A DNA stretch of 48,557 nucleotides, from NCBI RefSeq assembly GCF_014201585.1, contig NZ_JACHES010000015.1, forward strand, positions 1-48,557, read 5' to 3'. Under the pieces are notes generated by a model. The model worked only from the letters and a program-made list of their open reading frames with translations, was not told where the DNA came from and did no database searches. Each line of letters opens with the position of its first letter. Within the stretch, counting starts at the first letter, position 1. The stretch is from Anoxybacillus tengchongensis (GTDB lineage: Bacteria > Bacillota > Bacilli > Bacillales > Anoxybacillaceae). Both the position numbers and the translations under genes were made by a program. Shown here in pieces: positions 17,247 to 26,638 of this stretch.

Positions 17247-18250
17247 ATCGGCACATCGTTTGGGCACTTCTGCTCGCTTTTACCGTTGCGGTTGTGCTGT
17301 TTCTTTCATACGCTTTCACATTTCCGCCTGCGGAATGGTCAGTATTATGGAATAAAACGGTGCTTGGTGTGCCGTTTGTCGTTTTTTTGTTTATGGCAAG
17401 CGGGGGTATTGGCGTGCTTTTTGGCGTTTCGTTCGATTGGTTTTGGCGAAAACAATGGCGAGCGATTGAACATGCGTTGCTTCAAATCGAACAAGGGAAT
17501 ACAGAGCTGCCGCACAAACAAACGACAAAAGAACTGAACGATGTATGGGAGAGAATAGAGAAACTACAAAAACATTGGCTCGAACAAACGAAACGTACTC
17601 AAAAATTAGCGACAGAAAAAGCGGAACATGAAGGAGAGCTGATCGAGCGAATCATTTCGGAAGAACGAAACCGTCTAGCGCGCGAGTTGCATGATTCGGT
17701 TAGCCAACAACTATTTGCCGCATCGATGATGATGTCCGCTCTCATGGAAACGTATACAGGAAGCGAACAAGGAAAAAAGCAATTGAAACTCGTCGAACAA
17801 ATGATTCACCAATCTCAGCTTGAAATGCGGGCACTATTGCTTCATTTGCGTCCGGTGCAGCTGAAAGGAAAATCGCTTCAAGATGGGATGAAAGAGCTGT
17901 TAGCGGAACTTGCGCAAAAAGTGCCGATGGAGATCAAGTGGAAGATAGAAGAGGTGACACTGGACCGCGGGGTGGAAGATCATTTATTTCGCATTTTGCA
18001 AGAATCGGTGTCCAATACGCTTCGCCATGCAAAAGCGAACATGTTAGAAGTGTTGTTGCTTGAGCGAGATGGTTTTGTCATTTTGCGCGTGTCGGATGAT
18101 GGGGTTGGCTTTGATGTCGAACGGACAAAAAGCGGCTCTTACGGCTTGCAACATATGTACGAACGAGCGGCTGAAATCGGTGGGACGTTGAAAATCATAA
18201 GCGTAAAAAATAAAGGGACGCGCTTAGAAGTGAAAGTACCGCTTGTGTAG
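17243..18250 (+). CDS. liaS: sensor histidine kinase LiaS
   Basis: This 335-residue kinase has two N-terminal membrane helices (about 5-27 and 42-62) with almost no extracellular loop, the intramembrane-sensing type. A HAMP-like linker and a HisKA_3 domain follow with the phosphorylated histidine in [13 protein letters not shown] (H150). The C-terminal ATPase domain has the N-box [12 protein letters not shown] and the G-box DDGVGFD. It senses lipid II-cycle disturbance together with LiaF. Its partner LiaR starts 13 bp downstream. Confidence 0.94.
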   Translation: MNRHIVWALLLAFTVAVVLFLSYAFTFPPAEWSVLWNKTVLGVPFVVFLFMASGGIGVLFGVSFDWFWRKQWRAIEHALLQIEQGNTELPHKQTTKELNDVWERIEKLQKHWLEQTKRTQKLATEKAEHEGELIERIISEERNRLARELHDSVSQQLFAASMMMSALMETYTGSEQGKKQLKLVEQMIHQSQLEMRALLLHLRPVQLKGKSLQDGMKELLAELAQKVPMEIKWKIEEVTLDRGVEDHLFRILQESVSNTLRHAKANMLEVLLLERDGFVILRVSDDGVGFDVERTKSGSYGLQHMYERAAEIGGTLKIISVKNKGTRLEVKVPLV

Positions 18251-18263
18251 GGGAGGAAGCTAT

Positions 18264-18890
18264 ATGATTAAAGTATTGCTTGTTGATGACCATGAAATGG
18301 TGCGGCTTGGCGTTTCTGCGTACTTATCTGCCCAACCAGATATGGAAGTCGTCGGGGAAGCCGAAAGCGGAGAAAAAGGGGTCGAACTTGCCCTTCAGCT
18401 TCGCCCGGATATTATTTTAATGGATTTAGTGATGGAGCCGATGGACGGCATTGAAGCGACGAAACAAATTATAAGCGCTTGGCCGGAAGCGAAAATTATG
18501 ATCGTGACGAGCTTTTTAGACGATGATAAAGTATATCCAGCGATTGAAGCAGGTGCGGTCAGTTATATGTTGAAAACATCGAAAGCGAGCGAAATTGCGA
18601 ATGCGATTCGCGCTACGTTTCATGGGCAATCCGTATTCGAGCCCGAAGTGACGGGAAAAATGATGAATAGCATGCGAAAACAATCGCTTCCACACGAACA
18701 ACTAACGAGCCGTGAAATGGAAGTGCTACTACTTATAGCACAAGGAAAAACGAACCAAGAAATTGCGGAGGAATTGTTTATTTCCTTAAAAACAGTTAAA
18801 GTCCACGTCAGCAACATTTTAGCAAAACTAGACGTTCAAGACCGAACACAAGCAGTCATTTATGCTTTTAAACACGGATTAGTCAAATAA
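18264..18890 (+). CDS. liaR: response regulator LiaR (NarL/FixJ family)
   Basis: This 208-residue regulator has a receiver domain (D8, D9, phosphorylation site D54 in [12 protein letters not shown]) and a LuxR-type helix-turn-helix at about residues 143-205 ([20 protein letters not shown], then [14 protein letters not shown]). It should activate liaI-liaH after phosphorylation by LiaS. The ATG at 18264 follows AGGGGAGG; the in-frame start at 18243 lies inside liaS and lacks a site. A terminator closes the operon. Confidence 0.95.
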   Translation: MIKVLLVDDHEMVRLGVSAYLSAQPDMEVVGEAESGEKGVELALQLRPDIILMDLVMEPMDGIEATKQIISAWPEAKIMIVTSFLDDDKVYPAIEAGAVSYMLKTSKASEIANAIRATFHGQSVFEPEVTGKMMNSMRKQSLPHEQLTSREMEVLLLIAQGKTNQEIAEELFISLKTVKVHVSNILAKLDVQDRTQAVIYAFKHGLVK

Positions 18891-18919
18891 TGCTCGCTCC
18901 TGTGGCGAGATTTTTTTAT
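18891..18919 (+). terminator. terminator after liaR
   Basis: CTCGC (18893-18897)/GCGAG (18905-18909), then a seven-T run. Confidence 0.78.
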
Positions 18920-18927
18920 TTTTTCGC

Positions 18928-18958
18928 TTTACATTGACGTTACGTCAACGTTTATAGT
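18928..18958 (+). promoter_or_regulatory. MerR-type promoter with 19-bp spacer and operator dyad
   Basis: TTTACA (18928-18933) and TATAGT (18953-18958) are 19 bp apart, the stretched spacing typical of MerR-controlled promoters. The spacer holds the perfect dyad TTGACGTTACGTCAA (18934-18948). It lies directly before the MerR-family gene and suggests autoregulation. Confidence 0.82.
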
Positions 18959-18981
18959 GAAAGTGTCAGGAGGTGAGCGCT

Positions 18982-19743
18982 ATGGAATATACGGTGCAAC
19001 AGTTAGCGAAATTGGCGGGGGTGACGAGTCGGACGCTACGGTATTACGATGAAATCGGTCTTTTAAAACCGGCGAGGGCTCATGCATCGGGCTATCGCAT
19101 ATACGGATCGAAAGAGGTAGACCAGCTCCAGCAAATTTTATTTTATCGCGAGCTCGGGGTTGATTTAGAAACGATTAAGCAAATCATCACCTCCCCATCA
19201 TTTGACGATGTACAGGCGTTGAAGCAGCATCGCGAAAAACTCTTGGCAGAACGGAGGCGGTTAGAGGCGCTAATTGCCAATGTCGAAAAAACAATATTAG
19301 CGAAAGAAGGGAGAATCATCATGAGCGACAAAGAAAAGTTTGAGGCGTTTAAACAGCAGCTTATTGACGAAAATGAACGAAAATATGGCAAAGAAATTCG
19401 GGAAAAGTATGGCGATGAGCAAGTGAACAAATCAAACGAAAAAGTAAAAAATATGACGCAAGCACAATACGAAGAAGCGACAAAGCTCGGTGAAGAAGTA
19501 TTGCGCGTATTGCATGAAGCGTTTTTGACGGGCGATCCAGCAGGAGAGCTTGCGCAAAAAGTAGCGGAATTGCATCGTCAATGGTTAGGATATTTTTGGG
19601 ATCATTACTCAAGAGAAGCGCATGCAGGATTGGCGCAAATGTACGTTGACGATGAGCGGTTTAAAGCATACTACGATCAAAAACAATCAGGAATGGCGGA
19701 GTTTCTTCGTGATGCGATTTTCATTTATACAGGCAAAAAGTAG
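18982..19743 (+). CDS. MerR-family regulator with TipAS domain (Mta/TipA-like)
   Basis: This 253-residue protein has an N-terminal MerR helix-turn-helix (TVQQLAKLAGVTSRTLRYYD, then GLLKPAR), a coiled-coil dimer helix (about 75-110) and a C-terminal TipAS domain (about 130-250) of the kind that binds thiopeptide and other drugs in TipA and Mta. Such proteins switch on their own and efflux genes by twisting promoters with 19-bp spacers; exactly such a promoter precedes it. The ATG at 18982 follows AGGAGG with 8-nt spacing. No efflux pump gene is adjacent, so its targets are unknown. Confidence 0.9.
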   Translation: MEYTVQQLAKLAGVTSRTLRYYDEIGLLKPARAHASGYRIYGSKEVDQLQQILFYRELGVDLETIKQIITSPSFDDVQALKQHREKLLAERRRLEALIANVEKTILAKEGRIIMSDKEKFEAFKQQLIDENERKYGKEIREKYGDEQVNKSNEKVKNMTQAQYEEATKLGEEVLRVLHEAFLTGDPAGELAQKVAELHRQWLGYFWDHYSREAHAGLAQMYVDDERFKAYYDQKQSGMAEFLRDAIFIYTGKK

Positions 19744-19766
19744 GCAGGCATTGGCCTGTCTTTTTA
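19742..19766 (+). terminator. terminator after merR-family gene
   Basis: GCAGGC/GCCTGT stem with a 4-nt loop, followed by a T-run. Confidence 0.72.
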
Positions 19767-19768
19767 CA

Positions 19769-19797
19769 TTGTAAAAGTTTGAAAAAAGATGTATATT
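19769..19797 (+). promoter_or_regulatory. sigma-A promoter of the ferredoxin-NADP reductase gene
   Basis: TTGTAA, 17 bp, TATATT. A Fur-like site follows 4 bp downstream. Confidence 0.55.
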
Positions 19798-19801
19798 TAA
19801 A

Positions 19802-19816
19802 TGAGAATGATAATCA
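19802..19816 (+). promoter_or_regulatory. Fur box
   Basis: TGAGAATGATAATCA matches the 7-1-7 Fur consensus TGATAATNATTATCA at 12 of 14 fixed positions. It sits at the expected transcription start, so iron-loaded Fur should repress the gene. Confidence 0.75.
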
Positions 19817-19835
19817 AATTTAAAAGGTGATAGCG

Positions 19836-20879
19836 ATGGAACAACTATACGATGTGACGATTATTGGAGGCGGTCCGGCAGGGCTATATGCTACGTTTTA
19901 TAGTGGGCTTCGAGAAATGAAAACGAAATTGATCGAGTATCAGCCGCAGTTAGGCGGAAAATTACATGTGTACCCGGAAAAAATGATTTGGGATGTTGGC
20001 GGACATGCCCCGATCACGGGAGAAAAATTACGCGAGCAACTTGTCAAACAAGCGCTGACATTTAACCCAACCGTTGTGCTAAACGAAAAAGTCGAAACGA
20101 TTCGGCGAAGAGAGGACGGCATATTTGTTTTACAAACAGCATCCGGACAACAACATATATCGAAAACGGTCATTATTGCAGTAGGAAGCGGTATATTAAA
20201 ACCGCAAAAGCTTCAAATTGAAGGAGCAGAAAAGTTTGAGATTACAAATTTACATTATACGGTGAAGTCGTTAAAACAGTTTAAAGAGAAAACGGTGATC
20301 ATTTCGGGTGGAGGAAATACAGCAATTGATTGGGCAAATGAGCTCGTACCGATTGCGAAAAAGGTATATGTCACTTATCGCAATGAATCGTTAAAAGGAC
20401 ATGAAGCACAAGTGACACAATTATTGAATAGTTCAGCTACTTGTTTTTTCCATACGACTATTACAAAGTTGATCGCTAGTTGCAATCATGAAACGATTGA
20501 GCGAGTAGTGCTGACAAATCATGAGACGGGCGATGTGTTTGAACTCGATGTAGATGATGTCATTATTAGCCACGGGTATGAACGAGATGCTTCATTGCTT
20601 GCCAATAGTGAACTACCCATTCAAATGGTTGACGAATATTATATTGCGACAAATGCAAAAGGAGAATGTTCTGTTCCGGGGTTATATGCAGCTGGCGATA
20701 TTTCAAAATATGATGGAAAGTTATATTTACTTACAGGTGCCTTCCAAGATGCAGCGAATGCAGTCAATAGTGCGAAACGGTTCATTGAGCCAATGGCTGA
20801 TCCGTATGCGATGGTGTCATCACATCACGAAGCGTTTAAGGAACGAAATCGAGAATTAGTGAAACAAATGTTAAAATGA
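19836..20879 (+). CDS. ycgT: ferredoxin/flavodoxin-NADP reductase, TrxR-like (YcgT-like)
   Basis: This 347-residue flavoprotein resembles the thioredoxin-reductase-like ferredoxin-NADP reductases of Bacillus (YumC, YcgT), which lack the CxxC disulfide. The FAD site is IIGGGPAGLYATFYSGLRE near residues 9-27, the NADP site VIISGGGNTAIDWANEL near 155, and the second FAD motif GLYAAGDISKY near 284. It passes electrons between NADPH and ferredoxin or flavodoxin. The ATG at 19836 follows AAAAGGTGAT. The Fur box suggests induction under iron starvation, as known for ycgT in B. subtilis. Confidence 0.9.
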   Translation: MEQLYDVTIIGGGPAGLYATFYSGLREMKTKLIEYQPQLGGKLHVYPEKMIWDVGGHAPITGEKLREQLVKQALTFNPTVVLNEKVETIRRREDGIFVLQTASGQQHISKTVIIAVGSGILKPQKLQIEGAEKFEITNLHYTVKSLKQFKEKTVIISGGGNTAIDWANELVPIAKKVYVTYRNESLKGHEAQVTQLLNSSATCFFHTTITKLIASCNHETIERVVLTNHETGDVFELDVDDVIISHGYERDASLLANSELPIQMVDEYYIATNAKGECSVPGLYAAGDISKYDGKLYLLTGAFQDAANAVNSAKRFIEPMADPYAMVSSHHEAFKERNRELVKQMLK

Positions 20880-20893
20880 TAGCACGCATAAAT

Positions 20894-20931
20894 TCGTTTG
20901 TTTGAACGCAAACTTTCGATAAAACAAACGA
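20894..20931 (+). repeat. inverted repeat overlapping the DUF3298 gene ribosome site
   Basis: TCGTTTGTTT (20894-20903) and AAACAAACGA (20922-20931) are perfect inverted repeats. The 3' arm ends inside the GAGG ribosome site at 20930-20933, so an RNA hairpin could hinder translation. There is no T-tract after it. Confidence 0.5.
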
Positions 20932-20941
20932 GGTGAAAATT

Positions 20942-21646
20942 TTGCTTAAACAACGAAACATATGGATGATGGTGTTGATGTTATTTATATTGACAGCGTA
21001 CAGCCACCCACTTACTGTGACAACGAAGCAAATGAAATATACAAATGAACTAATGGAAGTCGATTTAAACATTCCGATCGTATCAGGTTCAGTCAATCCA
21101 TCGTTTCAGCGCCAAGTGAACCGCTTATTACGAAAGGAATCACTTGATTTAAAGCGTCAAGTCGAAAAAGAAGCGCATGAAAATATGGCAATAAGCAAAA
21201 AAGAAGGATTTCCGTATCGCTTGCATGCGGCGGTCAGTAATTATGAGGTGACGTACAATCAACGTGGCATTTTAAGCATTCCTGTTAAGTTATACAGCTA
21301 TACAGGCGGGGCGCATGGCATGACTGTGAAAGTGCCAAACAATTTCGATTTTTATACAGGAAAATCGTTGCAACTGGGCGATTTATTTAAAAAAGGAACG
21401 AACTATAAACAAGTGATAAAGGAAGAAATCATCGCCCAAATCAAAAAAGAAAATGATCTATATTTTGATAATGCGCTTGCCATCGTACAAAACATGCCGA
21501 ACGACCAGCCTTACTATATGACGAAAGGTGGTATTGTCGTTTATTATGGTCTATACGAAATTGCCCCGTACGCCGCTGGCATTCGCGAATTTCTCATTCC
21601 ATTTTCGACTTTGCGACCATATATGAAAATCAAGCTAGCGCGATAA
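20942..21646 (+). CDS. exported DUF3298/RsiV-like protein
   Basis: This 234-residue protein begins with a basic N-terminus and a hydrophobic segment (about residues 7-20, WMMVLMLFILTAY), a signal peptide or anchor. The body resembles DUF4163/DUF3298 extracellular domains, known from the RsiV anti-sigma factor: SYTGGAHGMTVKVPNNFDFY near 115 is the typical GGAH motif, and YYGLYEIAPYAAGIREFLIP closes it. It lacks an N-terminal anti-sigma part, so its function is unknown. The start is taken as TTG 20942, 8 nt after GAGG; the GTG at 20933 overlaps that site. A terminator follows. Confidence 0.8.
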   Translation: MLKQRNIWMMVLMLFILTAYSHPLTVTTKQMKYTNELMEVDLNIPIVSGSVNPSFQRQVNRLLRKESLDLKRQVEKEAHENMAISKKEGFPYRLHAAVSNYEVTYNQRGILSIPVKLYSYTGGAHGMTVKVPNNFDFYTGKSLQLGDLFKKGTNYKQVIKEEIIAQIKKENDLYFDNALAIVQNMPNDQPYYMTKGGIVVYYGLYEIAPYAAGIREFLIPFSTLRPYMKIKLAR

Positions 21647-21664
21647 AAGCGCTAGTTTTTTATT
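21633..21664 (+). terminator. terminator after the DUF3298 gene
   Basis: CTAGCGC (21635-21641)/GCGCTAG (21649-21655), followed by T-rich sequence. Confidence 0.8.
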
Positions 21665-21735
21665 TGTAATTTATAAAAAATATTTATTTTTTTCTAAATA
21701 TTATGTTAAAATACAACAAAAAGGAGATTATATGC

Positions 21736-22371
21736 ATGGTTGAAAAGCAATTAAAAGAGCGCATTATTGAAACAGCGCTTACATTGTTTGAAAAGTATGG
21801 GTATCATGGGGTGACAGTAGATCGAATTGTTGCGGAATGTGGAGCGTCAAAAGGAGGCTTTTATCATAACTTTAAATCAAAAGATGAGTTGCTTTACCAC
21901 ATTCACGATGTATTTATTACGTATGTGCTAAATAAAGCGCAAGAAGCATATGTAAAATATAGGACGCCAACAAAGCGGTTATGTGCAATTATTCATTCGT
22001 TTGTGAGAGTTTTTCATATATATAAACCGCACATTACAGTATTTAATCAAGAGGCGGCGTATTTAAAGCCAGAATACGCGGAAAAAATTAATGAAAAGCG
22101 TGAGCAGTATAAGCAAATTATTTTTCAAGTACTTCGGGAAGGCATTGAAGCAAAGGAATTTCGCTCAGAAATATCTATCGAATTGGCGGGTTTATCAATT
22201 ATCGGAATGGTAAACTGGATGTACAAATGGTATAAGCCAGATGGCCCGATGTCAATTGAACAAATTGCAGCGGTTTTTAATGACTTGATTTTACATTCGC
22301 TTTTGACAGAAGAAGCGAAGCGAGATGAAGATATTTCATCATTTCTTTTATCGCATGTAGGCGAAGAATGA
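21736..22371 (+). CDS. TetR-family transcriptional regulator
   Basis: This 211-residue regulator has an N-terminal TetR helix-turn-helix (about residues 10-55: ALTLFEKYGYHGVTVDRIVA, then GASKGGFYHNFKSKDELL) and a helical ligand-binding domain resembling the FadR/YsiA acyl-CoA-responsive group. The ATG at 21736 follows AAGGAGA with 8-nt spacing. It lies 97 bp upstream of the branched-chain acyl-CoA operon, with a palindrome between them, so it probably represses that operon until an acyl-CoA intermediate binds. The effector is inferred. Confidence 0.88.
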   Translation: MVEKQLKERIIETALTLFEKYGYHGVTVDRIVAECGASKGGFYHNFKSKDELLYHIHDVFITYVLNKAQEAYVKYRTPTKRLCAIIHSFVRVFHIYKPHITVFNQEAAYLKPEYAEKINEKREQYKQIIFQVLREGIEAKEFRSEISIELAGLSIIGMVNWMYKWYKPDGPMSIEQIAAVFNDLILHSLLTEEAKRDEDISSFLLSHVGEE

Positions 22372-22391
22372 CGATTTTTGCAAAGTGAACA

Positions 22392-22407
22392 GACCAACTA
22401 GTCGGTT
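22392..22407 (+). promoter_or_regulatory. palindromic TetR-type operator before the yng operon
   Basis: GACCAACTAGTCGGTT is a near-perfect dyad centred on CTAG. A related sequence, ACAGGCTTGTTGGT, follows at about 22418-22431. Both lie between the TetR gene and yngJ. Confidence 0.5.
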
Positions 22408-22467
22408 TGAAATAAAAACAGGCTTGTTGGTTTCATATACTTTCATTTTATAAAGGGGGAAAAGCAA

Positions 22468-23610
22468 ATGCATTTTGAATTAACGAAAGAACAACAAATG
22501 ATTAAAGAAATGGTTCGTGATTTTGCGGAAAAGGAAATTGCCCCATACGCGTCGAAATGGGATGAGGAGGCGATTTTTCCAATTGAGACGTTCAAAAAAA
22601 TGGGCGAGCTCGGTCTGTTCGGCATTCCGTTCCCTGAACAATATGGCGGCTCTGGTGGAGATACGATTTCGTATGCGATTGCGGTTGAAGAAATTGGTCG
22701 AGCGTGCGGTGGAACAGGGTTAAGTTATGCGGCCGCTGTATCGCTCGGTGCTAGCCCAATTTATTATTTCGGGACAGAAGAACAAAAAGAGAAATGGCTC
22801 GTGCCGATGGCAAAAGGTGAAACGTTCGGTTCGTTCGGATTGACAGAACCGAATGCAGGATCTGACGCAGGGGGAACGCAAACGCGTGCCGTTTTAGATG
22901 GGGATGAATATGTCATTAACGGAGAAAAATGTTGGATTACAAATGCGGGATATGCTCGCCAAGTCATTGTAACCGCTGTCACCGGTAAAGATGAACGAGG
23001 AAAAAATATTATTTCCGCTTTTATCGTTCCGACGGATGCGCCGGGGTTTACGATTAACTGCCATTATGACAAAATGGGCGTTCGCGCATCGAATACGTGC
23101 GAGCTTGTTTTGCAAGATGTGCGCGTGCCAAAAGAAAATATATTAGGCGATCCGAAAAAAGGATTTAAGCAGTTTTTATATACGCTAGATGGCGGACGCA
23201 TATCTATTGCAGCATTAGCTGTCGGAATCGCGCAAGCTGCATTTGAAAAGGCGCTTCAATATGCGAAAGAACGGAAGCAGTTCGGTCAACCGATCGCCAA
23301 GTTTCAAGCCATTCAATTTAAACTTGCCGACATGGCAATGCAACTTGAACTTGCGCGCAATATGGTGTACAAAGCAGCATGGCTAAAAGACCAAGGCAAA
23401 CCGTTTACGAAAGAGGCAGCGTTCGCGAAATTATTTGCTTCTGAAACAGGATTTCATATTTGTAATCAAGCGATTCAAATTCACGGTGGATACGGGTATA
23501 TGAAAGACTATGGTGTCGAACGTCATCTTCGCGATATGAAGTTGATGGAAATTGGTGAAGGGACATCAGAAATTCAACGGCTCGTCATTGCCCGTCAATT
23601 AGGATGCTAA
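22468..23610 (+). CDS. yngJ: acyl-CoA dehydrogenase (isovaleryl-CoA dehydrogenase-like)
   Basis: This 380-residue FAD enzyme oxidises an acyl-CoA to the 2-enoyl-CoA; the operon suggests isovaleryl-CoA to 3-methylcrotonyl-CoA. The family signatures are clear: [14 protein letters not shown] near residue 130, the flavin loop [13 protein letters not shown] near 155, [20 protein letters not shown] near 270, and the C-terminal [20 protein letters not shown] with GEGTSEIQ; the catalytic glutamate is probably in this last region. The ATG follows AAAGGGGG. First gene of a tightly packed seven-gene operon. Confidence 0.92.
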   Translation: MHFELTKEQQMIKEMVRDFAEKEIAPYASKWDEEAIFPIETFKKMGELGLFGIPFPEQYGGSGGDTISYAIAVEEIGRACGGTGLSYAAAVSLGASPIYYFGTEEQKEKWLVPMAKGETFGSFGLTEPNAGSDAGGTQTRAVLDGDEYVINGEKCWITNAGYARQVIVTAVTGKDERGKNIISAFIVPTDAPGFTINCHYDKMGVRASNTCELVLQDVRVPKENILGDPKKGFKQFLYTLDGGRISIAALAVGIAQAAFEKALQYAKERKQFGQPIAKFQAIQFKLADMAMQLELARNMVYKAAWLKDQGKPFTKEAAFAKLFASETGFHICNQAIQIHGGYGYMKDYGVERHLRDMKLMEIGEGTSEIQRLVIARQLGC

Positions 23611-23624
23611 AAAGGAGTGAGTGT

Positions 23625-25265
23625 ATGCTTCATATCACAGTTGGACAATTGCTTGAGCAAAAGGCTTTGGCGCATCCCGCTCATGAGGCAGTTGTGTACG
23701 CAGACCGTCAGTTGCGCTGGTCATATCGACAATTTAACGATTATTGTCGCCTCGTTGCGAAAGGATTGATGAAACTTGGCATTGAAGCGGGAGAACATAT
23801 TGCTGTTTGGGCAACAAATAAACCGGAGTGGCTGGCATGTCAGTTTGCGACAGGGAAAATGGGAGCGGTACTTGTTACGGTAAATACGAACTACCGCACA
23901 GCAGAACTCGAATATTTGTTAAAACAATCCGATGCCACAACGATTATTTTAATGGAACAATACCGCGATACCTCTTATATTGACATCATTTACGAGATTG
24001 CACCTGAACTTGCTTATTGTGAACCTGGAAAGCTACAAGCGAAACGACTTCCACAACTACGAAACGTCATCGTATTAAGTGAACAACGTTATCCAGGAAC
24101 ATTTTCATGGAATGACCTCTTAGCCATGGCGGAAGATGTCGAAGACGCAGCACTAGATGACCGAATGAATTCCCTCGATCCACACGATGTCATCAACATG
24201 CAATATACCTCAGGAACGACAGGATTCCCAAAAGGCGTCATGCTTACACATTACAACATTGTCAATAACGCGTATTACATTGCCGAATGTATGAAGCTAA
24301 CAAAAGAAGATCGTTTATGTATTCCCGTACCTTTTTTTCATTGCTTTGGTTGCGTGCTCGGTACGCTTGCTTGCGTAACGGTTGGTGCAACGATGGTACC
24401 GCTTGAGCAATTCCATCCAAAACAAGTGCTACAAACGGTGCAAGACGAGAAATGTACAGCCCTTCATGGGGTACCAACGATGTTTATTGCTGAATTAAAC
24501 GATCCAGATTTTGCGTCATATAATTTATCTTCTTTACGCACAGGCATTATGGCTGGATCGAACTGCCCGATTGAAGTGATGAAAGCAGTCATCGAAAAGA
24601 TGGGGGCAAAAGAAATTACCATTGCGTACGGACAGACAGAGTCTTCCCCTGTCATTACACAAACGCGTACGGATGATCCAATTGAATTGCGGGTGGAAAC
24701 AGTCGGGCGCGCTCTTCCGCATGTGGAAGTGAAAATTGTCGATCCAACAACAAATAAAGAAGTGCCACCTGGTGTGCAAGGAGAGTTATGTACGCGCGGA
24801 TATCATGTGATGAAAGGATATTACAACAATCCTTCAGCAACGCGCGAGGCAATCGACGAAGAAGGATGGTTGCATACAGGCGACTTAGCGGTAATGGATG
24901 AAAACGGTTACTGCCGTATTACAGGAAGGTTAAAAGATATGATCATTCGCGGAGGAGAAAATATTTATCCGCGCGAAATTGAAGAGTTTTTATATAAACA
25001 TCCGAAAGTGCTTGATGTGCAAGTTGTCGGTGTTCCAGACGAAACGTATGGGGAAGAAGTCATGGCGTGGATCATTTTAAAAGAGGGGGAACATGCGACC
25101 GCAGAAGACATTCGTTCGTTTTGTGAAGGGCATATATCGCGCCATAAAATTCCGCGATATATCGAATTTACAACATCGTATCCGATGACGGCATCAGGAA
25201 AAATTCAAAAATTTAAATTGCGCGAATGGGCGCGTGAACGAGTAAAGCAGAAAAAGAACGTGTAA
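23625..25265 (+). CDS. yngI: AMP-binding acyl-CoA synthetase
   Basis: This 546-residue ANL-family enzyme activates a carboxylic acid, perhaps isovalerate or another short branched acid, to its CoA thioester through an acyl-adenylate. Motifs: [18 protein letters not shown] near residue 192, [10 protein letters not shown] near 335, [16 protein letters not shown] near 420 and the catalytic lysine segment [14 protein letters not shown] at the C-terminus. The ATG at 23625 follows AAAAGGAGTG; an earlier in-frame start at 23604 overlaps yngJ and has no site. The substrate is inferred from the operon. Confidence 0.9.
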   Translation: MLHITVGQLLEQKALAHPAHEAVVYADRQLRWSYRQFNDYCRLVAKGLMKLGIEAGEHIAVWATNKPEWLACQFATGKMGAVLVTVNTNYRTAELEYLLKQSDATTIILMEQYRDTSYIDIIYEIAPELAYCEPGKLQAKRLPQLRNVIVLSEQRYPGTFSWNDLLAMAEDVEDAALDDRMNSLDPHDVINMQYTSGTTGFPKGVMLTHYNIVNNAYYIAECMKLTKEDRLCIPVPFFHCFGCVLGTLACVTVGATMVPLEQFHPKQVLQTVQDEKCTALHGVPTMFIAELNDPDFASYNLSSLRTGIMAGSNCPIEVMKAVIEKMGAKEITIAYGQTESSPVITQTRTDDPIELRVETVGRALPHVEVKIVDPTTNKEVPPGVQGELCTRGYHVMKGYYNNPSATREAIDEEGWLHTGDLAVMDENGYCRITGRLKDMIIRGGENIYPREIEEFLYKHPKVLDVQVVGVPDETYGEEVMAWIILKEGEHATAEDIRSFCEGHISRHKIPRYIEFTTSYPMTASGKIQKFKLREWARERVKQKKNV

Positions 25266-25276
25266 GGGGGAAGAAA

Positions 25277-26638
25277 ATGTTTTCAAAAGTGCTTATCGCT
25301 AACCGAGGAGAAATTGCGTTGCGTATCATTCGCACGTGTCAAAAACTTGGCATTCAAACAGTTGCCATTTATTCGGAAGCTGATGCTAATTCGCTTCATG
25401 TAAAGCAAGCGGATGAAGCGTATGTCGTTGGAAAAGCGCGCGTGAATGAGAGTTATTTAAATATCGAAAAAATTATTTCCATCGCCAAAGAAACGAAGGC
25501 AGAAGCTATTCATCCAGGTTACGGCTTGCTTTCAGAAAATGCAACGTTTGCTCGGCGGTGCGAAGAAGAAGGAATCGTATTTATCGGTCCAAAACCTGAT
25601 GTTATTGCGAAAATGGGAAGCAAAATTGAAGCGCGACAGACGATGGCGGAAGCCGGAGTGCCGATTGTGCCCGGCATCTCCTTTCCGCTTGCCGATGTTG
25701 ATGAGGCAGCAAATGTAGCAAGCGAGATTGGCTATCCTGTTATGTTAAAAGCGTCCGCAGGGGGCGGAGGCATCGGCATGCAGCTTGTTTACGATGAAGA
25801 GCAACTGCGGAAAGCATTTGAAGGAAATCAAAGTCGCGCAGCTTCCTTCTTTGGAGATGGGGCGATGTATGTTGAAAAATATATCGACAATCCACGCCAT
25901 ATTGAAATTCAACTGTTAGCTGATGCATACGGAAACTGCGTGTATTTATGGGAAAGGGAATGTTCCATCCAACGCCGCCATCAAAAAGTTGTCGAAGAAG
26001 CACCTTCACCGTTTTTAGATGAAGAGACGCGTCGGGAAATGGGAGAAGCTGCTGTGCGAGCGGCAAAACATATCGGATATACGAACGCAGGAACGATCGA
26101 GTTTCTCGTAGATGAGCAAAAAAACTTTTATTTTTTGGAAATGAATACACGTTTGCAAGTCGAGCACCCAGTAACAGAAGAAATTACAGGCATTGACATC
26201 GTCGAACAACAACTACGCATTGCTGCAGGAGAGCCACTATCTTTTACACAAACTGAAGTGAAGCGAGAAGGACATGCGATTGAAGTGCGGATTTACGCTG
26301 AAGATCCGAATACATTTTTCCCTTCACCGGGAACGATTACCTCGTTACAACTGCCAAGAGGGAAACATATACGTCATGAAATTGCGGTGCAAAGTGGCTC
26401 GGTCGTTACCCCTTTTTACGATCCGATGATTGCAAAATGCATTGTCAAAGGGGGCGATCGGCAAATGGCCATCGCCAATATGATTACGGCTTTACATGAA
26501 TACAAAGTCGAAGGAATTAAAACGAACATTCCGATGTTAATCGATGTATTGACGCATGAAGCATTTCAACAAGGGCATACGACAACAAACTTTGTGAATA
26601 TGTACATGAGCAAAAAGGGAGGTAAAACACATGCATGA
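25277..26638 (+). CDS. yngH: biotin carboxylase subunit of acyl-CoA (methylcrotonyl-CoA) carboxylase
   Basis: This 453-residue ATP-grasp enzyme carboxylates biotin on its carrier protein. It starts FSKVLIANRGEIALRIIRTC, has the glycine-rich ATP loop MLKASAGGGGIGMQLV near residue 157, and the active-site segments ERECSIQRRHQKVVEEAPS and EMNTRLQVEHPVTEEITG. The sequence type also fits acetyl-CoA or propionyl-CoA carboxylase, but the neighbouring HMG-CoA lyase and hydratase favour 3-methylcrotonyl-CoA carboxylase. It overlaps the carrier gene by 8 bp. Confidence 0.92.
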   Translation: MFSKVLIANRGEIALRIIRTCQKLGIQTVAIYSEADANSLHVKQADEAYVVGKARVNESYLNIEKIISIAKETKAEAIHPGYGLLSENATFARRCEEEGIVFIGPKPDVIAKMGSKIEARQTMAEAGVPIVPGISFPLADVDEAANVASEIGYPVMLKASAGGGGIGMQLVYDEEQLRKAFEGNQSRAASFFGDGAMYVEKYIDNPRHIEIQLLADAYGNCVYLWERECSIQRRHQKVVEEAPSPFLDEETRREMGEAAVRAAKHIGYTNAGTIEFLVDEQKNFYFLEMNTRLQVEHPVTEEITGIDIVEQQLRIAAGEPLSFTQTEVKREGHAIEVRIYAEDPNTFFPSPGTITSLQLPRGKHIRHEIAVQSGSVVTPFYDPMIAKCIVKGGDRQMAIANMITALHEYKVEGIKTNIPMLIDVLTHEAFQQGHTTTNFVNMYMSKKGGKTHA

